Assembly (NCBI GenBank): GCA_900769445.1
Contig: CAAGGR010000071.1
Coordinates: forward strand, 1 to 44,512
Source: an uncultured Alistipes sp.
GTDB taxonomy: Bacteria; Bacteroidota; Bacteroidia; Bacteroidales; Rikenellaceae
Reading direction: 5' to 3'
Length of the DNA: 44,512 bases
The position numbers and the translations under genes are program-made. How positions within the stretch are numbered: the first letter of the stretch is position 1; each line of letters begins with the position of its first letter. The notes below the pieces were generated by a model that worked only from the letters and a program-made list of their open reading frames with translations, was not told the origin of the DNA and made no database searches. This document shows positions 15,871 through 23,837 of this stretch, in pieces.

Positions 15871-16989
15871 CTATTTTCTGTACTCAGCAGCCTGACGAGC
15901 AATTAGCTCGCTATCCTCGAAGTAGTTGATGCGCATAGCGCGACGCACATCGGCAAGAGTCTCAGCGGCAGTGGCGCGCGCCTGCTCAGAGCCACGACGC
16001 AAGATGTCGTATACCTCCTCAATATGCTGCTCGTAGTGCTTTCTGCGCTCGCGTATAGGCTCCAACAACTCCTCAAGTACTGCGATAAGCAACTTTTTGC
16101 ACTTCACATCGCCCAAGCCACCACGACGGTAATGCTCCTTCATGGCCTCGAGATTTTCGTACTCTGGGCAGTACTTGGCGAAGTGTTCGTCGCGAGAGAA
16201 GGCATCGAGGTAGGTGAAAACGCAGTTGCCCTCTACCTTGCCTGGATCGGTTATCTTAAGGTGGTCAGGGTCTGTATACATGCCCATAACCTTCTTCTTT
16301 ACCTCTTCGGCGCTATCTGAAAGGTAGATGCAGTTGCCAAGCGACTTAGACATCTTGGCCTTGCCATCAGTGCCTGGAAGGCGTAGACACGCTGAGTTTG
16401 TAGGAAGCATAATCTGTGGCTCGACAAGTGCCTCGCCATATATAGAGTTGAACTTGTGTACAATCTCGCGAGTCTGCTCAATCATAGGCTCCTGGTCGGC
16501 ACCCGCAGGTACGGTAGTAGCCTTAAATGCAGTGATGTCGGCAGCCTGAGAGATAGGGTATGTGAAGAAGCCTACCGGAGTACCCTTGCGCTGCTGATTC
16601 TCCTCCTCGTTGTTGTTCTCCGCAAAGCCGCGCATCTGAATCTCTGCCTTTACGGTAGGGTTGCGCTGGAGACGCTGCACAGTAACGAGATTCATATAGT
16701 AGAACGCCAACTCGCAAAGCTCGGCAACGTATGACTGGATGAAGATTGTCGACTTTGTTGGGTTGATACCGCAAGATAGGTAGTCGAGCGCTACCTCGAT
16801 AATGTTCTCGCGCACCTTGTCTGGGTTGTCGGCATTATCGGTCAGCGCCTGAGCATCGGCAATCATAATAAAAATCTTGTCAAACTCGCCAGAGTTCTGC
16901 AACTCCACACGACGACTCAATGAGCCAACAAAGTGTCCGAGATGAAGTTTGCCTGTTGGGCGGTCTCCCGTAAGAATTATCTTTTTCAT
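15871..16989 (-). CDS. trpS: Tryptophanyl-tRNA synthetase
   Basis: A class I synthetase that charges tRNA-Trp. The 372-residue protein has PTGKLHLGHFVGS (11-23; HIGH box HLGH at 16-19) and KMSKS at 212-216. It is somewhat longer than the E. coli enzyme, partly through an acidic insertion near 124-135 (ENNNEEENQQ). It is the first gene of the minus-strand run, with a -7 element 39 bases upstream, and it diverges from oxyR. Confidence 0.97.
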   Translation of the reverse strand: MKKIILTGDRPTGKLHLGHFVGSLSRRVELQNSGEFDKIFIMIADAQALTDNADNPDKVRENIIEVALDYLSCGINPTKSTIFIQSYVAELCELAFYYMNLVTVQRLQRNPTVKAEIQMRGFAENNNEEENQQRKGTPVGFFTYPISQAADITAFKATTVPAGADQEPMIEQTREIVHKFNSIYGEALVEPQIMLPTNSACLRLPGTDGKAKMSKSLGNCIYLSDSAEEVKKKVMGMYTDPDHLKITDPGKVEGNCVFTYLDAFSRDEHFAKYCPEYENLEAMKEHYRRGGLGDVKCKKLLIAVLEELLEPIRERRKHYEQHIEEVYDILRRGSEQARATAAETLADVRRAMRINYFEDSELIARQAAEYRK

Positions 16990-17027
16990 TAGTTATCTAT
17001 TTTTCTTAATTATATTTTCGCGAGCGA

Positions 17028-17035
17028 CAAAATTA
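17028..17035 (-). promoter_or_regulatory. -7 element (TAATTTTG) of the trpS run
   Basis: On the minus strand TAATTTTG fits TAnnTTTG, 39 bases before the trpS ATG. It lies back to back with the oxyR promoter, so OxyR bound there could affect both directions. Confidence 0.5.
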
Positions 17036-17065
17036 GCAAATTTTTAGTGAATATACTATATATTA

Positions 17066-17096
17066 TTGCTAAATATAAATTTTTATTATAACTTTG
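17066..17096 (+). promoter_or_regulatory. Promoter of oxyR
   Basis: TTG (17066-17068) and TAACTTTG (17089-17096) are spaced as in Bacteroidetes promoters. The ATG follows 44 bases after the -7 element. Confidence 0.6.
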
Positions 17097-17139
17097 TGCA
17101 TAGCAAACTCAAAGAACTTATAATAAAAGAGGGTTACAT

Positions 17140-18039
17140 ATGACAATTATTCAGTTAGAATATTTAATGGCGGTAGCTAATTGCGGTAGTTTTTCTGTCG
17201 CTGCAGAGCATTGTTTTGTAACGCAACCATCTCTATCTATGCAGATAAAGGCATTGGAGGAGGAGCTTGGTGTGGTGCTTTTGGATAGAACGAAGAAACC
17301 AATCATCCCTACAGCTGTAGGCGAGGTGGTCTTGGAGCAGGCGCGTCAGACATTGCGCTCGTATAACTATATTCGTGAGTCGGTGGCTGAGATGCGCGGC
17401 GAGACTGCGGGAAAGATGCGCTTGGGTGTTATCCCAACCATCGCTCCATACCTTCTACATAAGTTTATCCCAACCTTCATCAAGGAGTATCCGAAGGTGG
17501 AGCTTGAGATTCACGAAATGGTAACTGCGGATATTATCGAGGCGCTTAAGCATGACCGCATAGATGCTGCTCTTGTGGCATCTGGAACTTGTGGCGAGGG
17601 CATCACCGAGCATGATCTTTTCAGTGATCACTTCTACGCCTATATTTCGCCTTCGCACCCTCTGGCTGAGCGTTCAAATATTCGTATCGAAGATATTGAC
17701 TTTAAGGATCTTATCCTACTAAGCCGAGGTAATTGTATGCGTGATCAGATATTCGAGTTGTGCCAGGCTGCAAACGATATTCCATCGCATTTTTACTTCG
17801 AATCAGGCTCTTTGGATACCCTTATGAGAATGGTCGATTGCACCTCTTGTATGACTATTATTCCTGAGATGGCGCTTGAGTTTATTCCGCAGTCGCGTCG
17901 TAGTCGCGTGAAGAGTATTGCTAAGGGTGCAACGTCGCGTCGTGTGGCGTTGGCAGTAAGCCGAACTTATGTGAAGCAGTCTATTGTTGAGGCGCTAAAA
18001 GAGACTATTTTGAAGTGCGTAAATCAGGACAAAATTTAG
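17140..18039 (+). CDS. oxyR: Hydrogen peroxide-sensing LysR-type regulator OxyR
   Basis: A 299-residue LysR-family regulator with the N-terminal winged helix (residues 1-60, FSVAAEHCFVTQPSLSMQIK) and a C-terminal substrate-like domain. The peroxide switch is intact: Cys 199 and Cys 208 in NCMRDQIFELC have the same spacing, and by direct count the same residue numbers, as the disulphide pair of E. coli OxyR. I am therefore confident that it is OxyR and not a generic LysR protein. Oxidation should turn on peroxidase and catalase genes elsewhere. A peroxiredoxin gene lies in this window at 34636, but no OxyR site was identified. Confidence 0.93.
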   Translation: MTIIQLEYLMAVANCGSFSVAAEHCFVTQPSLSMQIKALEEELGVVLLDRTKKPIIPTAVGEVVLEQARQTLRSYNYIRESVAEMRGETAGKMRLGVIPTIAPYLLHKFIPTFIKEYPKVELEIHEMVTADIIEALKHDRIDAALVASGTCGEGITEHDLFSDHFYAYISPSHPLAERSNIRIEDIDFKDLILLSRGNCMRDQIFELCQAANDIPSHFYFESGSLDTLMRMVDCTSCMTIIPEMALEFIPQSRRSRVKSIAKGATSRRVALAVSRTYVKQSIVEALKETILKCVNQDKI

Positions 18040-18204
18040 TCTGTTTTGCCATATTGTTTCAATAGGTGTGCTTGCTCTTAAAAGGGTTGTTTGCGAAGCC
18101 TGAAATCTACTCTTGTTATGCGACTTTAAGAGGCGTTTTGGCTCTAATAAAGTAGCTGAAAAGAGTTGAATTGTTGGGGTTGATATACTTTTTTGTGTGC
18201 AGGT

Positions 18205-18235
18205 TTCGTTATTATCGAAAAAAAATATATCTTTG
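18205..18235 (+). promoter_or_regulatory. Promoter of the rsfS-ftsH-cdsA operon
   Basis: TTCG (18205-18208, one base off TTTG) is 19 bases before TATCTTTG (18228-18235). The implied leader is about 80 bases. The rest of 18040-18204 shows no clear structure. Confidence 0.6.
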
Positions 18236-18321
18236 CAAGGATATTGTATTATAGTGTACGCCGCGCGTGTGTGAGGATGTGCGCTCTTATGACTTGAGAA
18301 ATTTAATTGAAAAAGGATATT

Positions 18322-18681
18322 ATGGAGAATTTGGAAAAGTTGATTAACACGATAGTTGAGGCTATAGACGACAAGAAGGGACAGGGTATTGTGTCGCTCG
18401 ACCTATCGGGCTTCGATGGTGCTATCTGTTCTAATTTTGTGGTTTGTCATGCCGACTCTACAACTCAGGTGGATGCCATCTCAAATAGCATCGAGGAGAA
18501 GGTCTTTGAGGTTATGGGTGAGTGGCCAGTGCGCGTTGAGGGTCGTCAGAATGCCTTCTGGGTAGCGATGGACTACACTGATGTCATCGTGCATATCTTC
18601 CAGACCGACCTTCGCGAGTTTTACCGCTTGGAGGAGTTGTGGGCAGATGCTCCTATGAAGAGATATGAGTTTAGTGAGTAA
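18322..18681 (+). CDS. rsfS: Ribosome silencing factor RsfS
   Basis: A 119-residue protein of the RsfS/Iojap family. It binds ribosomal protein L14 and keeps the subunits apart in starved cells. The central WVAMDYTDVIVHIFQTDLREFYRLEELWADAP is diagnostic. The ATG at 18322, preceded by AAAAGGATATT, is preferred to an in-frame TTG at 18307. It is followed after 19 bases by ftsH, an order often kept in Bacteroidetes. Confidence 0.93.
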   Translation: MENLEKLINTIVEAIDDKKGQGIVSLDLSGFDGAICSNFVVCHADSTTQVDAISNSIEEKVFEVMGEWPVRVEGRQNAFWVAMDYTDVIVHIFQTDLREFYRLEELWADAPMKRYEFSE

Positions 18682-18700
18682 GTTTCGATAGGTGTAGAAT

Positions 18701-20677
18701 ATGGCGGTGAATAAGGGTAAGCCTATGATGCAACCACGATTTAACTTTATGTGGTTCTGGGCTTTAGTGGTCGTTGTTATACTCGGCTACTCGATGTTCG
18801 GCTCTACTGAGTTAAGACCTATAGAGGGCGACTGGAATATGGTCGACGAGCTTGTTGAGCGTGGTCTTGTGGAGCGTATCGAGGTGCTTGATAAGGAGAA
18901 GGCGAGCGTATATTTGACTCGTGATGCACGTGAACAGTTGGGGGATGATGAGCGTTTTAAGCTTCTTCCTGCAACGGGTGTTCAGATTCGATACAACACT
19001 GGTGGCGATGTTCAGTACTTTGCGGAGCGTATTGAGCGAGCAGAGGGGGTTGCGAAGGAGCAAAATCCTAACGCTAAGAGTGTTGTGGTCAAGTATGGTC
19101 GCACCGAGAAGGGCTTTATGGGTTACTTTATCGATGCGTTACCATTCATTCTGATTCTTGTTTTCTTCCTTATTATGATGCGTCGCAGTGCTGGTGGCGG
19201 TGGCGCAGGTGGTGGCATTATGAATGTGGGCAAGGCTCGCGCTCAGATGTCGGATAAGAACAACAAGGAGCGAGTAACGTTTAAGGATGTTGCCGGCTTG
19301 GAGGAGGCTAAGGTCGAGATTATGGAGATTGTGGACTTCCTCAAGAAGGCGGATAAGTATAAGGCATTGGGAGCAAAGATTCCTAAGGGTGCGCTACTTG
19401 CAGGCCCTCCAGGAACGGGTAAGACTCTGCTTGCTAAGGCTGTTGCGGGTGAGGCAAATGTACCTTTCCTCTCTATTTCGGGTTCCGATTTTGTGGAGAT
19501 GTTCGTAGGTGTTGGTGCTTCGCGTGTTCGAGACCTCTTCGAGCAGGCTAAGAAGGTGGCTCCATGTATCGTCTTCATTGACGAGATTGATGCTATCGGT
19601 CGTGCGCGTGGTAAGAACTCGGGCTTCTCGGGTAACGACGAGCGCGAAAATACTCTTAACCAGTTGCTTACCGAGATGGATGGTTTCCAGACAAATGCTG
19701 GCGTTATCGTCTTGGCGGCTACAAACCGAGTAGATATTCTTGATAAGGCGCTTATGCGAGCTGGTCGCTTTGATCGTCAGATTGAGGTGGGACTTCCAGA
19801 TGTTAAGGAGCGTAAGGAGATCTTCGATGTGCATCTTCGTAAGCTAAAGCTCGATGATAAGCTCGATAGAGAGTTCCTTGCTAAGCAGACTCCAGGCTTT
19901 GCTGGTGCCGATATTGCCAATGTTTGTAACGAGGCGGCTCTGATAGCTGCGCGTCATGATAAGAGTGCTGTTACTCAGGAGGACTTCCTTGCGGCTATTG
20001 ACCGTATTGTGGGTGGCTTAGAGCGTAGAAATATGCCTATGACAGCGCAGGAGCGTCGCTCTACTGCTATTCATGAGGCGGGACACGCTACCGTCATGTG
20101 GCGCTTGCAGCACTGCGACCCAGTCTTGAAGATTACAATCATCCCTCGTGGTCGCTCGTTGGGTGCTACGTGGTATCTGCCCGAGGAGCGTGTAAACCAC
20201 AATGTGGAGCATTTCATGCATCAGTTGGCAGGTTTGGTAGCTGGTCGTGTTGCAGAGCAGGAGTTGTTGGGTGTAACCAGTACGGGTGCATTGAACGACC
20301 TTGAGCGTACCTCGAAGACGGCATATGCCATGGTGGCATACTACGGTATGAGTCCTAAGGTGGGTAATGTAAGCTACTACGATGCTACGGGTACACACGA
20401 TATGTTCACTAAGCCATTCTCGGAGCGCACGGCAGAGGCTATAGATGAGGAGGTACGTCGTATCGTAGATGAGGCTGTGGCTATGGCTCGCGAGATTGTT
20501 ACTACCGAGCGTGAGCGCATCGAGGCTCTTGCTGACGTGCTACTAAAGAGGGAGACAATCTTTACCGAGGATATCGAGGATATAATGGGTAAGAGCGCCC
20601 AGCAGTTGGCTAAGGAGCCACAAACCGAGGTGGAGAGTGATGTAGAGCCTATCGCTGAGGCGGAGGTTGTAGAGTAA
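18701..20677 (+). CDS. ftsH: ATP-dependent membrane zinc protease FtsH
   Basis: A membrane-bound AAA protease that degrades misfolded and short-lived membrane and cytoplasmic proteins. The 658-residue protein has two membrane segments (about 16-33 and 141-161) around a small periplasmic domain, then a glycine-rich linker (165-172). The AAA module follows with Walker A GPPGTGKT (235-242), Walker B FIDEID (292-297), arginine finger region RAGRFDRQ (353-360), and zinc site HEAGH (458-462). The acidic C-terminal tail is as in relatives. It lies between rsfS and cdsA. Confidence 0.98.
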   Translation: MAVNKGKPMMQPRFNFMWFWALVVVVILGYSMFGSTELRPIEGDWNMVDELVERGLVERIEVLDKEKASVYLTRDAREQLGDDERFKLLPATGVQIRYNTGGDVQYFAERIERAEGVAKEQNPNAKSVVVKYGRTEKGFMGYFIDALPFILILVFFLIMMRRSAGGGGAGGGIMNVGKARAQMSDKNNKERVTFKDVAGLEEAKVEIMEIVDFLKKADKYKALGAKIPKGALLAGPPGTGKTLLAKAVAGEANVPFLSISGSDFVEMFVGVGASRVRDLFEQAKKVAPCIVFIDEIDAIGRARGKNSGFSGNDERENTLNQLLTEMDGFQTNAGVIVLAATNRVDILDKALMRAGRFDRQIEVGLPDVKERKEIFDVHLRKLKLDDKLDREFLAKQTPGFAGADIANVCNEAALIAARHDKSAVTQEDFLAAIDRIVGGLERRNMPMTAQERRSTAIHEAGHATVMWRLQHCDPVLKITIIPRGRSLGATWYLPEERVNHNVEHFMHQLAGLVAGRVAEQELLGVTSTGALNDLERTSKTAYAMVAYYGMSPKVGNVSYYDATGTHDMFTKPFSERTAEAIDEEVRRIVDEAVAMAREIVTTERERIEALADVLLKRETIFTEDIEDIMGKSAQQLAKEPQTEVESDVEPIAEAEVVE

Positions 20678-20692
20678 TATAAGAGTGTGGTT

Positions 20693-21562
20693 ATGAGCGA
20701 TAAATTGAAAAATTTTATTGTCAGAACGCTTAGTGGCGCTGTGCTACTACTTGTGATACTTGGTGCGCTATGGATTGGCTATTATGGCTATCTTGCTCTG
20801 TTGCTTCTTATTACATTGGGTGGCGTATGGGAGTTCTACAACCTATCTAAGGCTAAGGGCTATGAGCCACAGCGAGGCTTGGGTATTCTCCTATCCTTGT
20901 TTATATACCTTGCAGGTGCCTTGTCGGGTCTAAACTTTATGGGTAGTTTAAGTGATGGCTTAGTGTTATCGGTGCTTGCCCTCTGCGGTGTTGTACTCCT
21001 TGTGGGTGTGGTACTATGTGCCGAGGTGTTTCGTAACCGCACTACACCGATAGTCAATGTAGCTACTACGCTTACGGGTGCCTTCTATGTGGCATTACCT
21101 ATAGCGTTGATGGCGGTTGTGCCACTACTACTTGTCGATCATTGCGAGTGGAAGGCGTTATACTTCCTATTCTACCTATTCCTTGTTTGGGGTAACGATG
21201 TCTTTGCCTATCTTGCTGGCGTTACTATGGGTCGCCATAAGATGTGCGAGCGTCTCTCGCCTAAGAAATCGTGGGAGGGCTTTGTTGGAGGTGTTCTTGG
21301 CTCTTTGGCAGTGGGTGCTTTGGGTGCCTATGTTTTGGATGAGAGCTATGTTGTATGGATGGGCTTGGCGCTTATCGTGTCGCTGTCGAGTGTTGTGGGC
21401 GACTTGGTAGAGTCTATGTTTAAGCGTGATGCAGGGGTTAAGGATTCGGGTAATATCATGCCGGGACACGGTGGTATCCTCGATAGATTTGATGCCTTTA
21501 TCCTCTCTGCACCATTTGCATTTATATATCTGCTTATTGTAAATATTGTAAGCGTGTTGTAA
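20693..21562 (+). CDS. cdsA: Phosphatidate cytidylyltransferase
   Basis: It makes CDP-diacylglycerol from phosphatidic acid and CTP, the branch point to phosphatidylethanolamine and other phospholipids. A multi-pass membrane protein of 289 residues with at least seven hydrophobic segments. The family signature lies near the C-terminus (VGDLVESMFKRDAGVKD, then MPGHGGILDRFDAF). The ATG at 20693 is preferred over the GTG at 20687. The next gene, psd, acts two steps later in the same pathway; a phosphatidylserine synthase is not in this window. Confidence 0.95.
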   Translation: MSDKLKNFIVRTLSGAVLLLVILGALWIGYYGYLALLLLITLGGVWEFYNLSKAKGYEPQRGLGILLSLFIYLAGALSGLNFMGSLSDGLVLSVLALCGVVLLVGVVLCAEVFRNRTTPIVNVATTLTGAFYVALPIALMAVVPLLLVDHCEWKALYFLFYLFLVWGNDVFAYLAGVTMGRHKMCERLSPKKSWEGFVGGVLGSLAVGALGAYVLDESYVVWMGLALIVSLSSVVGDLVESMFKRDAGVKDSGNIMPGHGGILDRFDAFILSAPFAFIYLLIVNIVSVL

Positions 21563-21590
21563 TTGATTACTAACCTAAAAAATAATAATT

Positions 21591-22250
21591 ATGAAGATTA
21601 ACAAAGAGGGATATATTATAATCGGCATTACAGGTTTGTTGTGCTTGGGTATCTGGTCGTTAGTATATCTACTTCTTGACACCCCTAATGCGGTGTTGTG
21701 GTTTATGGCGGGCTTCTTGCTTGTGTTCTGGTTCTTTGTAGCCGCCTTCTTCCGTGAGCCACGTCGTGTGCAGATTCATGATGAGTCGTTGGTGTTCTCG
21801 CCATGCGATGGTCGTGTGGTTGTAACAGAGGTAGTCTACGAGGATGAGTATCTTAAGCAGGAGATGATGCAGATATCTATCTTTATGTCGGTTACGAATG
21901 TCCACGTCAACTGGATGCCAGTGGCAGGTATGGTGGAGTACTTCAAGCACCACCACGGTCGCTTCCTTGTGGCATGGCACCCTAAGTCTTCAACAGAGAA
22001 TGAGCGTACTACAACCGTTGTGCGCCTAAACGACGAGCGTAAGGTGCTTATCCGTCAGATTGCGGGCTTCGTGGCACGTCGTATTGTGAATTATATGAAG
22101 CCTGGTACCCCTGCCGAGCAGAATAGCACTATGGGCTTTATTAAGTTTGGCTCACGCGTAGACCTCTTTATCCCTAAGGATTCGGAGTTATATGTTGAGA
22201 TTGGCGACTCGGTGATTGGCTCGCAGACACCTATTGCACGTATAAAGTAG
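21591..22250 (+). CDS. psd: Phosphatidylserine decarboxylase, short form
   Basis: It converts phosphatidylserine to phosphatidylethanolamine. The 219-residue precursor is of the short, archaeal-like class. Two hydrophobic segments (about 10-30 and 34-54) anchor it in the membrane. Self-cleavage should occur before Ser 188 in GFIKFGSRVD, which becomes the pyruvoyl cofactor. SPCDGRVV (70-77) and NVHVNWMPV (103-111) are family motifs. It lies 28 bases after cdsA. Confidence 0.93.
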   Translation: MKINKEGYIIIGITGLLCLGIWSLVYLLLDTPNAVLWFMAGFLLVFWFFVAAFFREPRRVQIHDESLVFSPCDGRVVVTEVVYEDEYLKQEMMQISIFMSVTNVHVNWMPVAGMVEYFKHHHGRFLVAWHPKSSTENERTTTVVRLNDERKVLIRQIAGFVARRIVNYMKPGTPAEQNSTMGFIKFGSRVDLFIPKDSELYVEIGDSVIGSQTPIARIK

Positions 22251-22254
22251 AAGA

Positions 22255-23355
22255 ATGACGGTAAGCGCAGATAAGTTGATTAAGGGTTTTCTAACACTCC
22301 TTGTGGTTGGAGCTGTTGGAGCTGCGATATGGTACCTCTTCGATGTGGTACTCTATATCATCATTGCGGCGATACTCTCGCTTGTAGGACATCCCCTTGT
22401 TGTGCGTCTTACACGAATTAATATAGGTAAGCATAGCATCTCTCGAGCTGTGGCTGCAGCGCTGACGTTGGTGGTTATGTGGCTCGTTATAGGAGCGCTA
22501 TGCTGGCTCTTTATTCCACTGCTTAGTGGTAAGGTGCAGGAGTTCGCCTCGATGGACTGGGCTAGTGTTACAGCTACGGTAGATTCATCTTTGAAGAACT
22601 TCGAAACGCTCCTTGAGCGACTCTTTGCTGTAGAGATTACAGATATAGGAGAGACCTTCAAGCGCTTTATGCTCGGTCTTGTCGATATAGATGTTGTGGA
22701 GACCTTCTCAAGTCTAATATCGGTGCTGTCGTCGATGGCTATAGCCTTCTTTTCGATATCATTTATAACCTACTACTTTATGAAGGAGGAGGGGTTGTTC
22801 TATCGCCTTGTGGCACTATTCTTCCCCGACCGCTTCCGTAGTAATATCTACAATGCATTGGACTCCATAACTACGCTTCTATCGCGCTATTTTGGTGGTC
22901 TTATGGTTGAGAGTCTAACACTTATGGCCGTTATAGCCCTTGTGATGTTCCTCTTTGGCATGCAGGGTGGCGATGCTATGGTCATAGGTCTTATTATAGG
23001 TGTGCTTAACGTTATCCCATATGCTGGCCCCGTTATCGGCACACTGTTATCGTTGTGTATAGCCCTGCTCTCGCCTATAGGTGGCGATATTGTACATACA
23101 GCACTGGTGCTATGCTCTACGGTGGCTATAGTGAAGGTTGTGGATGACTTTATCATCCAGCCTACAATCTACTCCGACAGAGTGCAGGCACACCCCTTGG
23201 AGGTGTTCCTCTGCATCCTTATCGCAGGATATATAGGTGGTATTTGGGGTATGCTCTTTGCCATCCCTCTATATACCGTGTTGCGCGTCTTCGCTCGCGA
23301 GTTCTTTTCGGAGTATAGTTTAGTTCAGAAGTTAACCCACCAAATGACCGAATAA
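22255..23355 (+). CDS. AI-2E family (PerM-like) membrane transporter
   Basis: A 366-residue membrane protein with about seven or eight hydrophobic segments. The C-terminal half contains GLIIGVLNVIPYAGPVIG, the conserved motif of the AI-2E/PerM family, and DDFIIQPTIYSDRV, also typical. Members export small molecules or act as cation antiporters; TqsA exports autoinducer 2, but most substrates are unknown. It is four bases after psd and one base before the flavokinase, so it is translated from the same message. Confidence 0.88.
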   Translation: MTVSADKLIKGFLTLLVVGAVGAAIWYLFDVVLYIIIAAILSLVGHPLVVRLTRINIGKHSISRAVAAALTLVVMWLVIGALCWLFIPLLSGKVQEFASMDWASVTATVDSSLKNFETLLERLFAVEITDIGETFKRFMLGLVDIDVVETFSSLISVLSSMAIAFFSISFITYYFMKEEGLFYRLVALFFPDRFRSNIYNALDSITTLLSRYFGGLMVESLTLMAVIALVMFLFGMQGGDAMVIGLIIGVLNVIPYAGPVIGTLLSLCIALLSPIGGDIVHTALVLCSTVAIVKVVDDFIIQPTIYSDRVQAHPLEVFLCILIAGYIGGIWGMLFAIPLYTVLRVFAREFFSEYSLVQKLTHQMTE

Positions 23356-23356
23356 G

Positions 23357-23713
23357 ATGATTTGTATTGAGGGTGAGGTTATACACGGCAAGAAGATAGG
23401 TCGTGCCTTAGGCTTTCCTACAGCTAATATGTCGCTGCATGGATATGAGGATATAGAGCGTGGTGTCTACCGCTCGGAGGTAGAGATTGATGGTGTTAGG
23501 TATCGTGCAATGTCGAACGTCGGCATACGACCCTCTGTGGGAGGTAAGGAGCTACTTCTCGAAACTCACGTCATCAACTTCAGTGGCGACCTATATGGCA
23601 AATATCTTCGCATCTGCCTTTTGGAGAAACTCCGCGACGAAAAACGCTTCGCCTCGATAGGCGACCTCAAGGAGCAACTAATACGAGACTACAATGCAAT
23701 AGTAAACTATTAA
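23357..23713 (+). CDS. Stand-alone riboflavin kinase domain protein
   Basis: A 118-residue protein equal to the C-terminal flavokinase domain of bifunctional RibF, which makes FMN from riboflavin and ATP. Seen: GEVIHGKKIGRALGFPTAN (6-24), with the PTAN metal/ATP motif, and the conserved segments GVYRSEVEIDG, SNVGIRPS and LLETHVINFSGDLYGKYL. The N-terminal FAD synthetase domain is absent, and the ATG follows the upstream stop by one base, so this is not a frame break of a longer gene. Whether it is active or backs up a full RibF elsewhere cannot be told. Confidence 0.87.
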   Translation: MICIEGEVIHGKKIGRALGFPTANMSLHGYEDIERGVYRSEVEIDGVRYRAMSNVGIRPSVGGKELLLETHVINFSGDLYGKYLRICLLEKLRDEKRFASIGDLKEQLIRDYNAIVNY

Positions 23714-23744
23714 GGCATTTTCCGAAAGGAGATGCCTTTTTTTT
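23712..23744 (+). terminator. Terminator of the rsfS-ftsH-flavokinase operon
   Basis: AAGGCAT and ATGCCTT frame an inner TTCC-GAAA-GGAG stem, and a run of eight T follows. It begins inside the stop codon of the flavokinase gene. Confidence 0.9.
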
Positions 23745-23777
23745 ATGATACTCATTACTCAGTAATAAATGGCTAAT

Positions 23778-23809
23778 AAAAAAGAGGCATCTCCCGAAGG
23801 AAATGCCTC
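23778..23809 (-). terminator. Terminator of dsbD
   Basis: Read on the minus strand, GAGGCAT and ATGCCTC form a stem with an inner TCC-TTC-GGG loop, followed by TTTTTTATTAG. Its sequence is very like the opposing terminator at 23712-23744, so the two may derive from one duplicated hairpin. Confidence 0.88.
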
Positions 23810-23837
23810 AATGCAATTATTAGCAATTACTAATTAA

